A stretch of 64,000 bases of DNA from an uncultured Buttiauxella sp. (GCA_946480445.1 CAMLJN010000003.1:186001-250000), one strand, 5' to 3'. Shown: positions 1 to 11,001, numbered from the stretch's first letter. A program made the numbers and translations. Notes: generated from the sequence alone by a model not told the origin.

Positions 1-763
1 CGCCGCTCAGTTTGCTGTAGAAGTCGAGCAGGGCGGCAGACAGGGTGTCATCGTTGTCACGCACGCTAAACCAGGTGACCGGCTGTTCGTCCGTAATATC
101 TAAGGCAACTGCCAGCTGCGGGTGCACGCGCTGGAAAAAGCTGATAGCAATGGAATCCGAAATCGTGAAGGCGATGCTGCCGTCCACGACCTGCTTCAAC
201 AGCTGGTTGCTGGTGCGCCTGTTGTCGATACGCCAGCTAAGATCCGGGTATTTGCTCTCTTTAAGCGCCTGTAGATCGCCTATCACGGCCATGCCAGGAG
301 ATAACACAATCTGGTTCTCTTTGATCCCGGCGAGGGTTTTGGGCCGAGGGCTGCCTACGCGGTAGACCAACTGCTGAGAGACGGAGTAGTAGCCAGGACC
401 CGCCTGATAGTGCTGGCTGCGCGCGGAGTTATAGACCAGGCCTGCCGCCAGCAGATCCGCCTCGCCATTATCCAGGTCGTCAAACAGGGCGTTAATCGTG
501 GGGCGTACCCTTATCTGAAGCTTGACGCCAAGATAGTCGGCAAACTGCTGGGCAAGTTCGTAATCAAGGCCTGAGGCTTTGTTGTCAACGACGCTGTAGG
601 TAAGCGGCGAGTTAATGGTACTTACGCGCAAAACCCCCCGCTCCTGAATAGCGGCGATACGGTTTTCGGCTTTTCCGAACCAGGGAATGGAGGGCCAGAG
701 CGCCACTGCCAGCAACAGGGTTACGGCACCGATAAGCAGATAATTAATCTTAAGTATTTTCAA
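1..763 (-). CDS. mltF: Membrane-bound lytic murein transglycosylase F, N-terminal part (cut by window edge)
   Basis: Reading the minus strand from a TTG at 763 gives an open frame of 254 codons that runs off the window edge. It begins [18 protein letters not shown], an uncleaved-looking N-terminal membrane segment, and continues into [18 protein letters not shown], the opening of MltF. The visible part is the family's periplasmic solute-binding-like domain; the catalytic lysozyme-like domain lies beyond base 1. The family cleaves peptidoglycan glycan strands at the outer membrane. The gene diverges from purL as in E. coli. The TTG start is chosen because the LKINYL signature begins there and no ATG lies close upstream in frame. 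Confidence 0.9.
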   Translation of the reverse strand, partial: MKILKINYLLIGAVTLLLAVALWPSIPWFGKAENRIAAIQERGVLRVSTINSPLTYSVVDNKASGLDYELAQQFADYLGVKLQIRVRPTINALFDDLDNGEADLLAAGLVYNSARSQHYQAGPGYYSVSQQLVYRVGSPRPKTLAGIKENQIVLSPGMAVIGDLQALKESKYPDLSWRIDNRRTSNQLLKQVVDGSIAFTISDSIAISFFQRVHPQLAVALDITDEQPVTWFSVRDNDDTLSAALLDFYSKLSG

Positions 764-928
764 ATGGTTAATGTTCTGCGGTGCGTAGAGTTTTAGCCAA
801 CAACGGTCATGTTTAAGGACGATCCAGTCACAAGATGAGGCGCATTTTGCTTAACAAAACGGCAGCGCGCAACTTATTCGGCTATATCGTTTGCTTTTTG
901 TACAGCGAAAACTAATGCGTTTATTTCT

Positions 929-944
929 ACGCAAACGGTTTCGT
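929..944 (+). promoter_or_regulatory. PurR operator upstream of purL
   Basis: ACGCAAACGGTTTCGT closely matches the PurR palindrome (ACGCAAACGTTTGCGT type). It overlaps the -35 region of the purL promoter, so the purine repressor would block RNA polymerase, as known for purL in E. coli. Confidence 0.8.
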
Positions 945-967
945 CGCGGCGCTGGATTCTCTATAAT
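939..967 (+). promoter_or_regulatory. purL sigma-70 promoter
   Basis: A perfect -10 TATAAT lies at 962-967. A weak -35 (TTTCGT, 939-944) sits 17 bases upstream, inside the PurR box. Transcription should begin near 974. Confidence 0.7.
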
Positions 968-1031
968 GACGCCCGTTTTCCCCCTGCGCCCACTGAAGCG
1001 TCACTGGCGCTTCGAAGACGAGAGATCTTTG

Positions 1032-4000
1032 ATGATGGAAATTCTGCGTGGTTCGCCCGCTCTGTCGGCATTTCGTATTAATAAACTGCTGGCCCGTTTT
1101 AAAGACGCCCACCTGCCGGTGAGCGACATTTATGCCGAGTATGTTCACTTTGCCGATCTTGATGCGCCGCTGAGCGCTGATGAGCACGCACGACTGCAAC
1201 GGTTGCTGAAATATGGCCCAACCCTTGCCGACCATGCCCCGACAGGCCGTCTGATTCTGGTGACGCCGCGTCCTGGCACCATCTCACCCTGGTCCTCTAA
1301 AGCCACCGATATTGCCCGCAACTGCGATCTTGCCAAAGTGAAGCGCCTTGAGCGCGGCGTAGCTTATTATGTCAGCGGAGCCGCTCTGACCCAGGCACAA
1401 TGGCAGGATGTCAGCGCGGCTTTGCACGACCGCATGATGGAAAGTGTTTTCACCTCGCTAAACGACGGTGAAAAGCTCTTTTCCCATCACGAACCGGCCC
1501 CGGTGCAAAGCGTGGATCTGCTGGGCCTTGGGCGAAGTGCGCTGGTGGACGCCAACCTCCGTTTAGGCCTTGCGCTGGCGGAAGACGAGATCGACTATCT
1601 GCATGACGCATTTACTCAGCTTGGGCGCAATCCAAACGACATTGAACTGTATATGTTTGCCCAGGCTAACTCCGAGCACTGCCGCCATAAAATTTTCAAT
1701 GCCGACTGGGTGATCGACGGTGAACGAGCGCCAAAATCGCTGTTCAGAATGATCAAAAACACCTTCGAGAAAACGCCGGACCACGTTCTGTCTGCCTACA
1801 AAGACAATGCCGCGGTAATGGAGGGTTCGCAGGTTGGGCGCTTCTACGCCGATCACGAAGCAGGTCGTTATGATTTCCATCAGGAAGAAGCACATATCCT
1901 GATGAAGGTTGAAACGCATAACCACCCGACGGCGATTTCCCCGTGGCCTGGCGCGGCTACCGGCTCCGGCGGCGAAATTCGTGATGAGGGCGCTACCGGC
2001 CGTGGGGCAAAACCCAAAGCGGGCCTGGTCGGCTTCTCGGTGTCAAACTTGCGTATTCCGGGCTTTGAACAGCCGTGGGAAGAAGATTTTGGCAAGCCTG
2101 AACGCATCGTCACTGCGCTGGAGATCATGACCGAAGGTCCTCTTGGCGGCGCGGCGTTTAACAACGAATTCGGACGTCCGGCGCTGACCGGTTACTTCCG
2201 TACCTATGAAGAGCAGGTGAACAGCCATAACGGCCTGGAGCTGCGCGGCTATCACAAGCCCATTATGCTGGCCGGCGGCATCGGTAATATCCGCGCCGAT
2301 CACGTGCAGAAAGGGGAAATCCCACCTGGGGCAAAACTTATCGTTCTCGGCGGCCCGTCGATGAATATCGGGCTGGGCGGCGGGGCGGCTTCTTCTATGG
2401 CTTCCGGGCAGTCTGACGCGGATCTGGATTTTGCTTCCGTCCAGCGCGACAACCCGGAAATGGAGCGTCGCTGCCAGGAAGTTATCGACCGCTGCTGGCA
2501 GATGGGTGAAGACAACCCGATTCTGTTTATTCACGATGTGGGCGCGGGCGGCCTGTCTAACGCCATGCCGGAGCTGGTGAGCGACGGCGGGCGCGGCGGG
2601 GGTTTCGAGCTGCGCGATATTCTTAATGACGAGCCGGGAATGAGCCCCCTCGAAGTCTGGTGCAACGAATCTCAGGAGCGCTATGTATTAGCCGTTGCGC
2701 CTGAGCAGGTTGCCCTGTTTGACGAGCTTTGCCGCCGCGAGCGCGCGCCGTATGCCGTGATCGGTGAAGCCACCGCAGAGCAGCACCTGACGCTCAACGA
2801 CAGCCATTTCGGCAACCGGCCTATTGATATGCCGCTGGACGTGCTGCTTGGCAAAACGCCAAAAATGGAACGCAACGTTGAAACCCTGAAGGCCAGGGGT
2901 AACGCGCTGGACAGCGGTGAAATTACCCTGGCCGAAGCGGTCAAACGCGTTCTGCACCTGCCAGCCGTGGCGGAAAAAACCTTCCTGATTACCATCGGTG
3001 ACCGTAGCGTAACCGGTATGGTGGCGCGCGATCAGATGGTCGGCCCGTGGCAAATCCCGGTGGCTAACTGCGCGGTGACCACCGCAAGCCTCGACAGCTA
3101 TTACGGCGAGGCGATGTCTCTCGGTGAGCGTGCACCTGTTGCCCTGCTGGATTTTGCCGCCTCTGCTCGTCTGGCCGTGGGTGAAGCCTTAACCAACATT
3201 GCTGCCACGCAGATTGGCTCCCTCAAACGTATTAAACTTTCCGCTAACTGGATGGCAGCGGCGGGGCATCCTGGCGAAGATGCCGGGCTTTATGAGGCCG
3301 TGAAAGCCGTGGGCGAAGAGCTTTGCCCGCAGCTGGGCATTACCATTCCGGTCGGCAAAGACTCTATGTCGATGAAAACCCGCTGGCAGGAAGGCAATGA
3401 ACAGCGCGAGATGACCTCTCCGTTGTCGCTGGTTATCACCGCATTTGCCCGCGTGGAAGATGTTCGTCGTACCGTTACGCCGCAGCTCAGCACGCAGGAT
3501 AACGCGCTGCTGCTTATCGACCTGGGCGCGGGTCAAAACGCGCTGGGCGCAACGGCGCTGTCTCAGGTTTACCGCCAGCTTGGCGACAAGCCTGCCGATG
3601 TGCGCAACGCAGAACAGCTTAAAGGCTTCTTTAACGCCATGCAGGCGCTGGTCGCAGAGCAGAAACTGCTGGCCTACCATGACCGTTCTGACGGCGGCCT
3701 GCTGGTGACGCTTGCCGAAATGGCCTTTACCGGCCACTGCGGTATCGAAGCGGATATTGCTGCGCTGGGTAACGATCGCCTTGCTGCACTCTTTAATGAA
3801 GAGCTGGGGGCTGTGATTCAGGTGGCCGCAAAGGATCGTGACGCAGTAGAAGCGATTCTTGCTCAGTATGGACTGGCCGACTGTTCACATTATCTCGGCA
3901 AGGCCGTGGCGGGCGACCGTTTCACCCTCACAGCTGACGGCCACGCGGTATACAGCGAAAGCCGTTCCACGCTGCGTACCTGGTGGGCGGAAACAACCTG

Positions 4001-4919
4001 GCAGATGCAGCGTCTGCGTGATAACCCGGACTGTGCGGATCAGGAGCACCAGGCGAAGGCCGTTGAGAGCGATCCTGGCCTGAACGTAAAGCTAAGCTTC
4101 GACATCAAAGAAGATATTGCCGCGCCTTATATAGCCACCGGCGCCCGTCCAAAGGTGGCCGTTCTGCGCGAGCAGGGCGTTAACTCCCACGTTGAAATGG
4201 CGGCGGCCTTCCATCGGGCAGGTTTTGATGCCATTGATGTGCATATGAGCGATCTGCTGGCAGGGCGTCGCGGCCTGGAAGATTTCCAGGCGCTGGTCGC
4301 CTGCGGCGGTTTCTCTTACGGTGACGTGCTGGGCGCGGGTGAAGGCTGGGCGAAATCTATTCTGTTCAATCAGCGCGTGCGCGATGAGTTTGAAACCTTC
4401 TTCCACCGCCCACAAACGCTGGCGCTGGGCGTGTGCAACGGCTGTCAGATGATGTCGAACCTGCGCGAGCTGATCCCGGGCAGCGATCTGTGGCCACGCT
4501 TCGTACGTAACCGCTCGGATCGCTTTGAAGCGCGCTTTAGCCTCGTTGAAGTGAGCGCCAGCCCGTCGCTGCTGTTGCAGGGCATGGTCGGGTCGCAGAT
4601 GCCTATCGCCGTGTCGCACGGTGAAGGTTTTGTGGAAGTTCGTGATGCCGCTCATCTGGCTCAGATTGAAAGCAAAGGGCTGGTGGCGCTGCGCTTTGTC
4701 GATAACTTCGGCAAGGTAACGGAAACCTATCCGGCGAACCCTAACGGTTCACCGAATGGCATCACCGCGGTCACCAACGAAAGCGGGCGTGTCACCATTA
4801 TGATGCCGCATCCGGAACGCGTGTTCCGTACCGTCAGCAACTCCTGGCATCCGCAGGAGTGGGGCGAGGATAGCCCGTGGATGCGCATTTTCCGCAATGC
4901 GCGTAAGCAACTCGGTTAA
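1032..4919 (+). CDS. purL: Phosphoribosylformylglycinamidine synthase
   Basis: Encodes a 1295-residue large-type FGAM synthetase, the same length as the E. coli enzyme. It performs the fourth step of de novo purine synthesis: ATP- and glutamine-dependent conversion of FGAR to FGAM in the cytoplasm. The order is an N-terminal PurS-like domain, a FGAM synthetase core with [12 protein letters not shown], and a C-terminal glutamine amidotransferase domain with nucleophile motif LGVCNGCQ and the histidine/glutamate motif HPERVF near the end. The frame is open from 891, but I chose the ATG at 1032 because [20 protein letters not shown] is the conserved start and it lies downstream of the promoter. 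It is monocistronic, followed by its own terminator. Confidence 0.98.
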   Translation: MMEILRGSPALSAFRINKLLARFKDAHLPVSDIYAEYVHFADLDAPLSADEHARLQRLLKYGPTLADHAPTGRLILVTPRPGTISPWSSKATDIARNCDLAKVKRLERGVAYYVSGAALTQAQWQDVSAALHDRMMESVFTSLNDGEKLFSHHEPAPVQSVDLLGLGRSALVDANLRLGLALAEDEIDYLHDAFTQLGRNPNDIELYMFAQANSEHCRHKIFNADWVIDGERAPKSLFRMIKNTFEKTPDHVLSAYKDNAAVMEGSQVGRFYADHEAGRYDFHQEEAHILMKVETHNHPTAISPWPGAATGSGGEIRDEGATGRGAKPKAGLVGFSVSNLRIPGFEQPWEEDFGKPERIVTALEIMTEGPLGGAAFNNEFGRPALTGYFRTYEEQVNSHNGLELRGYHKPIMLAGGIGNIRADHVQKGEIPPGAKLIVLGGPSMNIGLGGGAASSMASGQSDADLDFASVQRDNPEMERRCQEVIDRCWQMGEDNPILFIHDVGAGGLSNAMPELVSDGGRGGGFELRDILNDEPGMSPLEVWCNESQERYVLAVAPEQVALFDELCRRERAPYAVIGEATAEQHLTLNDSHFGNRPIDMPLDVLLGKTPKMERNVETLKARGNALDSGEITLAEAVKRVLHLPAVAEKTFLITIGDRSVTGMVARDQMVGPWQIPVANCAVTTASLDSYYGEAMSLGERAPVALLDFAASARLAVGEALTNIAATQIGSLKRIKLSANWMAAAGHPGEDAGLYEAVKAVGEELCPQLGITIPVGKDSMSMKTRWQEGNEQREMTSPLSLVITAFARVEDVRRTVTPQLSTQDNALLLIDLGAGQNALGATALSQVYRQLGDKPADVRNAEQLKGFFNAMQALVAEQKLLAYHDRSDGGLLVTLAEMAFTGHCGIEADIAALGNDRLAALFNEELGAVIQVAAKDRDAVEAILAQYGLADCSHYLGKAVAGDRFTLTADGHAVYSESRSTLRTWWAETTWQMQRLRDNPDCADQEHQAKAVESDPGLNVKLSFDIKEDIAAPYIATGARPKVAVLREQGVNSHVEMAAAFHRAGFDAIDVHMSDLLAGRRGLEDFQALVACGGFSYGDVLGAGEGWAKSILFNQRVRDEFETFFHRPQTLALGVCNGCQMMSNLRELIPGSDLWPRFVRNRSDRFEARFSLVEVSASPSLLLQGMVGSQMPIAVSHGEGFVEVRDAAHLAQIESKGLVALRFVDNFGKVTETYPANPNGSPNGITAVTNESGRVTIMMPHPERVFRTVSNSWHPQEWGEDSPWMRIFRNARKQLG

Positions 4920-4929
4920 ACGAATGATT

Positions 4930-4953
4930 CCCCGCTTCGGCGGGGTTTTTTTT
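4930..4953 (+). terminator. purL intrinsic terminator
   Basis: The perfect stem CCCCGC-TTCG-GCGGGG is followed directly by a run of eight T, eleven bases after the purL stop codon. Confidence 0.95.
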
Positions 4954-4985
4954 GTCTTAAAAACCCGACACACGCCTGTTTTGAG

Positions 4986-5003
4986 TGTCTCCAAAAGGAG
5001 ACA
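4986..5003 (+). promoter_or_regulatory. GlrR activator binding site 1 for glmY
   Basis: TGTC-N10-GACA matches the known GlrR (QseF) recognition pattern exactly, about 180 bases upstream of the glmY start. This is typical enhancer spacing for a sigma-54 activator. Confidence 0.8.
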
Positions 5004-5048
5004 TTTAATTGATTGATAATAAAAGATTTATTTTTAAGGTGCGCGTGG

Positions 5049-5066
5049 TGTTGTTAATTGGCGACA
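5049..5066 (+). promoter_or_regulatory. GlrR activator binding site 2 (degenerate)
   Basis: TGTT-N10-GACA differs from the GlrR consensus TGTC-N10-GACA at one base. It sits between site 1 and the sigma-54 promoter, in the arrangement known for glmY upstream regions. AT-rich stretches between the site and the promoter could hold IHF sites. Confidence 0.6.
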
Positions 5067-5152
5067 GGGTGTTTAACAATTGCCCAACACGCAGTTTGGT
5101 ATTAATTTATAAAAACCTTTAAATTCAGCATTTTAAAAATAAATAGCAAACA

Positions 5153-5168
5153 TGGCATGTATTATGCA
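5153..5168 (+). promoter_or_regulatory. Sigma-54 promoter of glmY
   Basis: TGGCATGTATTATGCA holds the -24 GG (5154-5155) and the -12 GC (5166-5167) at the spacing sigma-54 requires. This places the transcription start near 5179-5180, exactly where the conserved GlmY 5' end begins. Confidence 0.8.
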
Positions 5169-5179
5169 TAATAATGACC

Positions 5180-5377
5180 AGTGGCTCATTCACCTTCTAT
5201 GTCAGCCCTCTGTTACAGAGATGCGCTACATAAACCATCGAATGACGCACTTAAGGTGCCTGCCGTCCACCTTTTGCCAATAGTCTTCGAGACCTGGCAT
5301 ACATCGGGCGAAACGTTGAGTAAGGCACCGCCTAATTCCAGAGCAAAGGCAGAGAATTTTCTCTGCCTTTGTTGTTT
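5180..5377 (+). ncRNA. glmY: GlmY small regulatory RNA
   Basis: The transcript begins AGTGGCTCATTCACC, the conserved GlmY 5' end, and continues with the TATGTCAGCCC / GCTACATAAACC stem-loop region. It ends in the hairpin GGCAGAGAA-TT-TTCTCTGCC (5348-5367) and a T-rich tail. The ~190-base length fits the family. In E. coli GlmY, made from the purL-glrK intergenic region, sequesters the adaptor RapZ. This protects the homologous sRNA GlmZ, which activates glmS translation when glucosamine-6-phosphate is low. Neighbouring glrK-qseG-glrR encodes the two-component system that drives its sigma-54 promoter. Function is by homology; the 3' end is estimated. Confidence 0.9.
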
Positions 5378-5566
5378 AACAGCGAAGACTGTTAAAAACA
5401 GGTTTTCGTCTGCGGGCGGCACGTCAAAAAGCCCGTTTCAAAAGCAAACCAGCCCTGCGTTTGTCTGATTTTCCGATTTTTTCCCTGCCCTTTGCGGTTT
5501 CTGGGCTTCCGGACTTTAAACTCCTCCCGATCCCGGCTAGCATCATGTCTCACAGGTAAATTCGAG

Positions 5567-7003
5567 ATGAAGCTATTGAACCAGTGGCATTTTTTCCCCC
5601 GATCGCTGCGCCAACTCGTGATGATGGCTTTTCTGCTGGTGTTGGTTCCGCTGCTGGTGCTTGCCTGGCAGGCCTGGCAAAGCCTGAATGCGCTGAGCGC
5701 GCAGGCGGCGCAAACTAACCGTACGACACTTATTGATGCCCGCCGCAGTGAAGCGATGACCAACGTCGCCCTGGAAATGGAGCGAAGCTACCGCCAGTAC
5801 TGCGTGCTTGATGACGCCACGCTCGCCAAAGTTTATCAGGGCCAGCGCAAGCGTTACGCGCAAATGCTGGATGCTCATGCGGGCGTACTGCCTGACGATC
5901 ATCTCTACAACGCCCTGCGTCAGTCTCTGAAAGATCTTGCCGGGCTACAGTGTAAAAACAGCGGGCCGGATGGGGGGGCTGCGGCCCATCTGGAAACCTT
6001 TGCCGCAGCGAATGCCGAAATGGTGCAGGCGACGCGTACCGTTGTCTTCTCGCGTGGCCAGCAGCTGCAACAGGAGATCGCCGAGCGCGGCCAGTTCTTT
6101 GGCTGGCAGGCGCTGGTGCTTTTTTTGCTCAGCCTGGGGCTGGTGATTATCTTCACCCGCATGATTATCGGGCCGGTAAAGGGCATAGAGAGGATGATTA
6201 ATCTGCTGGGCGAGGGGAGAGCGCTGGGGGATTCTGTTCTGTTTAAAGGCCCCCGCGAGCTACGCTCAGTCGGGCAGCGCATCGTCTGGCTGAGCGAACG
6301 TCTCTCCTGGCTTGAATCCCAGCGTCATGAATTCCTGCGCCATATTTCCCACGAGCTTAAAACGCCGCTTGCCAGTATGCGTGAGGGGACGGAACTGCTG
6401 GCCGATCAGGTCGCCGGGCCGCTGAATGCCGATCAAAAAGAGGTGGTGGAGATCCTGGATAGCAGCAGCCGCCATCTGCAAAAACTGATTGAACAGCTGC
6501 TGGATTACAACCGCAAACTGGCAGATGGCCAGGTTGAACTGGAAAAGGTGGAGTTGGCACCGTTGCTGGACAGGATCATCTCCGCCCACAGTTTACCGGC
6601 GCGGGCTAAAATGATGCATACCGAGAGAGAGTTGAGTCCCGTGGCCTGCCTGGCCGAGCCGATGCTGTTGATGAGCGTGCTGGACAATCTCTATTCCAAT
6701 GCGGTGCACTACGGCAGTGAATCCGGTACCATTTACCTGCGCAGTGCTCAGGTGGGGGCCAGGCTACGTATTGAGGTCGCCAATACCGGACAACCCATTC
6801 CGGCGACTGAAAGGGAGATGATCTTTGAGCCTTTTTATCAGGGCAGTTTACAGCGCAAAGGCGCGGTCAAAGGCAGTGGCCTGGGGTTGAGTATCGCTCA
6901 GGATTGTATACGCCGTATGCACGGCGAGCTGCGTCTGGTTGAAGATGTGACGACCGACGTCTGCTTCCGTATCGAATTGCCTGTTTTTCCCGAGAATGAA
7001 TAA
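5567..7003 (+). CDS. glrK: Sensor histidine kinase GlrK (QseE)
   Basis: A 478-residue inner-membrane sensor kinase. Transmembrane segments are visible at about 17-36 and 180-199, flanking a periplasmic domain. A HAMP-like linker follows, then the DHp helix with phospho-acceptor H262 (RHISHELKTPLAS) and a C-terminal ATPase domain with N-box (DNLYSNAVHYG) and GSGLGLSIA. It phosphorylates GlrR, which activates glmY. The frame is open from 5492; I chose the ATG at 5567 because MKLLNQWHFFPRSLRQLV aligns with the E. coli start. It is the first gene of glrK-qseG-glrR; the next gene starts three bases after its stop. Confidence 0.95.
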   Translation: MKLLNQWHFFPRSLRQLVMMAFLLVLVPLLVLAWQAWQSLNALSAQAAQTNRTTLIDARRSEAMTNVALEMERSYRQYCVLDDATLAKVYQGQRKRYAQMLDAHAGVLPDDHLYNALRQSLKDLAGLQCKNSGPDGGAAAHLETFAAANAEMVQATRTVVFSRGQQLQQEIAERGQFFGWQALVLFLLSLGLVIIFTRMIIGPVKGIERMINLLGEGRALGDSVLFKGPRELRSVGQRIVWLSERLSWLESQRHEFLRHISHELKTPLASMREGTELLADQVAGPLNADQKEVVEILDSSSRHLQKLIEQLLDYNRKLADGQVELEKVELAPLLDRIISAHSLPARAKMMHTERELSPVACLAEPMLLMSVLDNLYSNAVHYGSESGTIYLRSAQVGARLRIEVANTGQPIPATEREMIFEPFYQGSLQRKGAVKGSGLGLSIAQDCIRRMHGELRLVEDVTTDVCFRIELPVFPENE

Positions 7004-7006
7004 ATA

Positions 7007-7768
7007 ATGAAAGTAACTCTATTTCGTCGCCGTATTGGCGTGATGTTCCTGCCGCTGCTGCTGGCCAGCTGTGTTCAGCATACGGTCAGCAGTCCCCTCA
7101 AACAGCCCCATCAGCCGCAGGAGCCGGAGCAGAAACTGGCGGATTATCTTTCTACCGACTGCATGGAAATCTGGCGTATTAAGGGGCAGGAGGCGGTGAG
7201 TAACCCGCTGTTCTGGCTGCGCGGCATGGACTGCGCTGAACGGCTGCCGCCAGCGGAGGCCCGGGCGGAAGCTCGTCAGTGGCCAGCCGAGACCTGGCAG
7301 GACACCTTTAAGCGCGGCATCCTGCTGGCTAACGCCAAAATTACACCAACCGAGCGCCGCCGCTATATGACCCGGCTTGACGCGATGACCGGCGAAGTGC
7401 CCGCGCAGGTGCGCCCGCTCTTCCAGGTCTGGCGGGACGGTCAGGCGTCGCTGCTCGATCTTTCAGATGAACGCACGCGCTACAGCAAGCTGCAGCAGTC
7501 GGCTGACGGTGAACTGGACACGCTGCGCGAACAGCAGCAGCGGCTGCGTAGCCAGCTGGAATTAACCACCCGCAAGCTCGAAAATCTGACCGATATCGAA
7601 AGGCAGCTCTCCAGCCGCAAGCCTGCCAGCAGCTACCTGCCGGATAACACTCGTGCGGCCGATAAAGCGGCACCGGCCCCTGCCGCAGATGATGATGCCG
7701 ACGAGGAAGTTACCCAGCCCGCTCCGGCGGCGGATAACGCAAAACCTAAGCAGGAGGCAAAACCATGA
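7007..7768 (+). CDS. qseG: QseG outer-membrane lipoprotein, GlrK partner
   Basis: 253 residues with a lipoprotein signal peptide ending in the lipobox LLASC (acylated Cys at about residue 22). The conserved middle region (ADYLSTDCMEIW, NPLFWLRGMDCAERL) follows, then a glutamine- and leucine-rich coiled-coil stretch (LDTLREQQQRLRSQLELTTRKLENL). The tail is Ala/Pro/Asp-rich and somewhat longer than in E. coli. QseG is reported to interact with GlrK/QseE in the outer membrane-periplasm. Its stop overlaps the glrR start (ATGA), so translation is probably coupled within the three-gene operon. Confidence 0.92.
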   Translation: MKVTLFRRRIGVMFLPLLLASCVQHTVSSPLKQPHQPQEPEQKLADYLSTDCMEIWRIKGQEAVSNPLFWLRGMDCAERLPPAEARAEARQWPAETWQDTFKRGILLANAKITPTERRRYMTRLDAMTGEVPAQVRPLFQVWRDGQASLLDLSDERTRYSKLQQSADGELDTLREQQQRLRSQLELTTRKLENLTDIERQLSSRKPASSYLPDNTRAADKAAPAPAADDDADEEVTQPAPAADNAKPKQEAKP

Positions 7769-9102
7769 CGTTACGTAAACCGGCACGGCTGCTGCTTGTT
7801 GACGACGACCCGGGACTACTAAAGCTGCTGGGGATGCGTCTTTCCAGCGAGGGTTACACCGTTTCTACCGCCGAAAGCGGGGCAGAAGGGCTGCGTTTGC
7901 TGGTGCGCGAAAAAATAGACCTGGTGATCAGCGACCTGCGTATGGATGAGATGGACGGCATGGCGCTGTTTGCGGAAATCCAGAAGGTGCAGCCGGGGAT
8001 GCCGGTGATCATCTTAACGGCGCATGGCTCGATTCCTGATGCCGTAGCGGCCACCCAGCAGGGGGTGTTCAGCTTCCTGACCAAGCCGGTGGACAAAGAC
8101 GCCCTGTACAAGGCCATCGACGACGCGCTGGTCCATTCTGTGGCCGCGGGCGATGACGCCTGGCGCGAAACCATCGTGACCCGCAGCCCGAATATGCTCC
8201 GCCTGCTGGAGCAGGCGCGTATGGTCGCGCAGTCCGACGTCAGCGTGCTGATTAACGGTCAAAGCGGGACCGGAAAAGAGATCCTTGCCCAGGCCATCCA
8301 CAACGCCAGCCCGCGCAGTAAAAAAACATTTATTGCCATCAACTGCGGCGCACTGCCGGAGCAGTTGCTGGAGTCAGAGCTGTTCGGCCATGCGCGCGGT
8401 GCCTTTACCGGTGCGGTCAGCAGCCGGGAAGGGTTGTTTCAGGCGGCGGAAGGCGGCACGCTTTTCCTCGACGAAATTGGTGATATGCCCATTCCTTTGC
8501 AGGTCAAACTGCTGCGTGTCTTGCAGGAGCGCAAAGTGCGCCCGCTGGGCAGCAACCGCGATCTGGACATAGACGTACGCATTATCTCCGCGACGCACCG
8601 CGACCTGCCAAAGGCGATGGAGCGCGGTGAGTTCCGCGAAGATCTGTTTTATCGTCTGAACGTCGTCAACCTCAAGATCCCGGCCCTGCACGAACGCGCC
8701 GAGGATATTCCGCTGCTGGCCAATCATCTGCTGCGTCAGTCAGCCGATCGTCATAAGCCGTTCGTGCGCAGCTTCTCAACGGATGCCATGAAACGCCTGA
8801 TGGCTGCCAGCTGGCCGGGCAACGTGCGCCAGCTGGTCAACGTTATCGAACAGTGCGTGGCGCTGACTTCCGCGCCGGTTATCAGCGAAGCGCTGGTTGA
8901 GCAGGCGCTGGAGGGCGAGAATACCGTTCTGCCGACCTTCGTTGAGGCGCGTAATCTTTTCGAACTCAACTACCTGCGTAAACTGCTACAGATAACCAAA
9001 GGCAACGTGACCCACGCCGCGAGAATGGCCGGACGTAACCGCACGGAGTTCTACAAATTACTCTCCCGGCATGAGCTCGATGCCAATGACTTTAAAGAGT
9101 AG
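7765..9102 (+). CDS. glrR: Sigma-54-dependent response regulator GlrR (QseF)
   Basis: 445 residues in three domains. The receiver has phospho-acceptor D57 (VISDLRMDEMDG). The AAA+ sigma-54 interaction domain has the Walker A motif GQSGTGKE, the GAFTGA loop at 212-217 and Walker B GGTLFLDEIGDMP. A C-terminal Fis-type helix-turn-helix (KGNVTHAARMAGRNRTEFYKLL) completes it. Phosphorylated by GlrK, it binds TGTC-N10-GACA sites and activates glmY; such sites are present upstream of glmY in this window, which closes the circuit locally. Its start overlaps the qseG stop by four bases. Confidence 0.96.
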   Translation: MTLRKPARLLLVDDDPGLLKLLGMRLSSEGYTVSTAESGAEGLRLLVREKIDLVISDLRMDEMDGMALFAEIQKVQPGMPVIILTAHGSIPDAVAATQQGVFSFLTKPVDKDALYKAIDDALVHSVAAGDDAWRETIVTRSPNMLRLLEQARMVAQSDVSVLINGQSGTGKEILAQAIHNASPRSKKTFIAINCGALPEQLLESELFGHARGAFTGAVSSREGLFQAAEGGTLFLDEIGDMPIPLQVKLLRVLQERKVRPLGSNRDLDIDVRIISATHRDLPKAMERGEFREDLFYRLNVVNLKIPALHERAEDIPLLANHLLRQSADRHKPFVRSFSTDAMKRLMAASWPGNVRQLVNVIEQCVALTSAPVISEALVEQALEGENTVLPTFVEARNLFELNYLRKLLQITKGNVTHAARMAGRNRTEFYKLLSRHELDANDFKE

Positions 9103-9112
9103 TCTGTGGTAA

Positions 9113-9514
<402 letters not shown>

Positions 9515-9531
9515 TTTTTTAGCCTCATCCG

Positions 9532-9597
9532 CCCCTCTGGCCGATAGCAGAGGGGGGAGAGCAGGCTTGATTTGTCCCTTCGCCAAAGGGTGAAGGG
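9532..9597. terminator. Two hairpins between convergent glnB and hmp
   Basis: CCCCTCTG...CAGAGGGG (9532-9555) lies downstream of glnB. CCCTTC...GAAGGG (9576-9597) lies directly downstream of hmp on the other strand. Neither has a long T-run, so termination is likely but not certain. Confidence 0.5.
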
Positions 9598-9601
9598 AAA
9601 G

Positions 9602-10792
9602 TTACATCACCTTATGCGGGCCGAAGCATTCGTAGTGAATACGATCCTGCTCGACGCCCAGCTTCACCAGTTGCTGTGCCGCGAAGCGCATAAAGCTCAC
9701 CGGGCCGCACAGATAAAACTGCATATCAGGCGCGCTGATTTTTCCTTCCTGCGCCAGCAAATCCATCAATCCTTCACTGTCGAATTTAGCTGCCGCCCGA
9801 TCGTTTTCGCTCGGCGTGCGATACCATACATGGCGTGCGAAACGAGGCAGCTGCGCGCCCAGCATCTTCACTTCATCAGCAAAGGCATGAACCTCCCCGT
9901 GTTCCGCTGCGTGGAACCAGTTCACCTGCGCCGGATGGCTATTTTTAGCCAGCGTATCCAGCATTGCCAGCATCGGCGTCTGGCCAACGCCTGCGGAAAT
10001 AAGCGTAACGGGCGTCCCGGCATCCGCCTGCATAAAGAAATCACCCGCAGGCGCAGCGAGGTGCACCTCATCACCCACCTTCGCATGATGATGCAGCCAG
10101 CTTGAAACCTGCCCCTGCTCCTCACGTTTCACGGCAATGCGATAGCTTTTCCCGTCTGGTTTACGGGTTAAAGAATACTGGCGAATTTCCTGATGCGGGA
10201 AGCCTTCAGGCTTCAGCCATACCCCCAGGTACTGCCCCGGCAGGTAGTCCGCTACGGAGCTGCCATCGACAGGTTCAAATTCGAAGCTGGTAATAAGAGC
10301 GCTTTGCGGATCTTTTGCCACGATGCGGAAGGCTCGCGTGCCTTCCCAGCCGCCGGTTTTATCCGCATTCGCCCGGTAGATTTCTTCTTCACGATGAATA
10401 AATACGCCAGCCAGCACGCCATAGGCTTTGCCCCAGGCGTCAAGCACTTCCTGGCCCGGGCTAAACATCTCATCCAGGGTAGCGAGCAAATGGGTGCCGA
10501 CAATGTTGTACTGCTCCGGCTTAATCTGGAAGCTGGTGTGCTTCTGGGCAATTTTCTCCACAGCAGGCAGCAGGAGCGCCAGGTTTTCAATATTGGTGGC
10601 GTAGGCGCAGATGGCGTTAAACAGCGCTTCACGCTGATCGCCGTTGCGCTGGTTGCTCATATTGAAGATTTCCTTCAGCTCAGGGTTATGGCTGAACATA
10701 CGGTCATAGAAATGCGCGGTGAGTTTTGGACCGGTTTCTGCCAGCAGAGGGATAGTGGATTTCACAACGGCGATGGTTTGTGCGTCTAGCAT
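9602..10792 (-). CDS. hmp: Flavohemoprotein, nitric oxide dioxygenase
   Basis: 396 residues, the E. coli length. The N-terminal globin domain carries distal Y29 (HFYDRMF) and proximal heme ligand H85 ([13 protein letters not shown]). An FAD-binding ferredoxin-reductase domain follows ([11 protein letters not shown]) and then an NAD-binding domain ([25 protein letters not shown]). The cytoplasmic enzyme oxidises NO to nitrate using O2 and NADH. The frame extends further upstream to 10843, but the conserved [17 protein letters not shown] starts at 10792, placing the NsrR operator just upstream. Divergent from glyA, as in E. coli. Confidence 0.97.
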   Translation of the reverse strand: MLDAQTIAVVKSTIPLLAETGPKLTAHFYDRMFSHNPELKEIFNMSNQRNGDQREALFNAICAYATNIENLALLLPAVEKIAQKHTSFQIKPEQYNIVGTHLLATLDEMFSPGQEVLDAWGKAYGVLAGVFIHREEEIYRANADKTGGWEGTRAFRIVAKDPQSALITSFEFEPVDGSSVADYLPGQYLGVWLKPEGFPHQEIRQYSLTRKPDGKSYRIAVKREEQGQVSSWLHHHAKVGDEVHLAAPAGDFFMQADAGTPVTLISAGVGQTPMLAMLDTLAKNSHPAQVNWFHAAEHGEVHAFADEVKMLGAQLPRFARHVWYRTPSENDRAAAKFDSEGLMDLLAQEGKISAPDMQFYLCGPVSFMRFAAQQLVKLGVEQDRIHYECFGPHKVM

Positions 10793-10823
10793 GTCAGGCT
10801 CCATTAAACGGGATGAACTTCTA

Positions 10824-10846
10824 ATGATGCATTTAATATGCATCTT
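10824..10846 (-). promoter_or_regulatory. NsrR operator of hmp
   Basis: Two 11-base half-sites, ATGATGCATTT and ATATGCATCTT, are inverted around one central base, matching the NsrR pattern (AAGATGCATTT-N-AAATGCATCTT). A third half-site (TTAATGCATCTT) follows at 10847-10857. The [Fe-S] repressor NsrR would release hmp upon NO exposure. Confidence 0.8.
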
Positions 10847-11001
10847 TTAATGCATCTTATAAAAAATACCATCACGTTGTAAATGGTTTAATGTTGTGCG
10901 GGGCTGTGTCACAAAACATGAAAATTTTGCATGCTGTTGATGAAGAATTATCCTGAAATCCACCGCAGGCCTTTTGCCATCAAACCCTTGTAGAATGGCA
11001 A

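Noticed and set aside
5181-5468. ORF across glmY
   Set aside because: The sRNA 5' end, sigma-54 promoter and terminator explain the region; no ribosome site.
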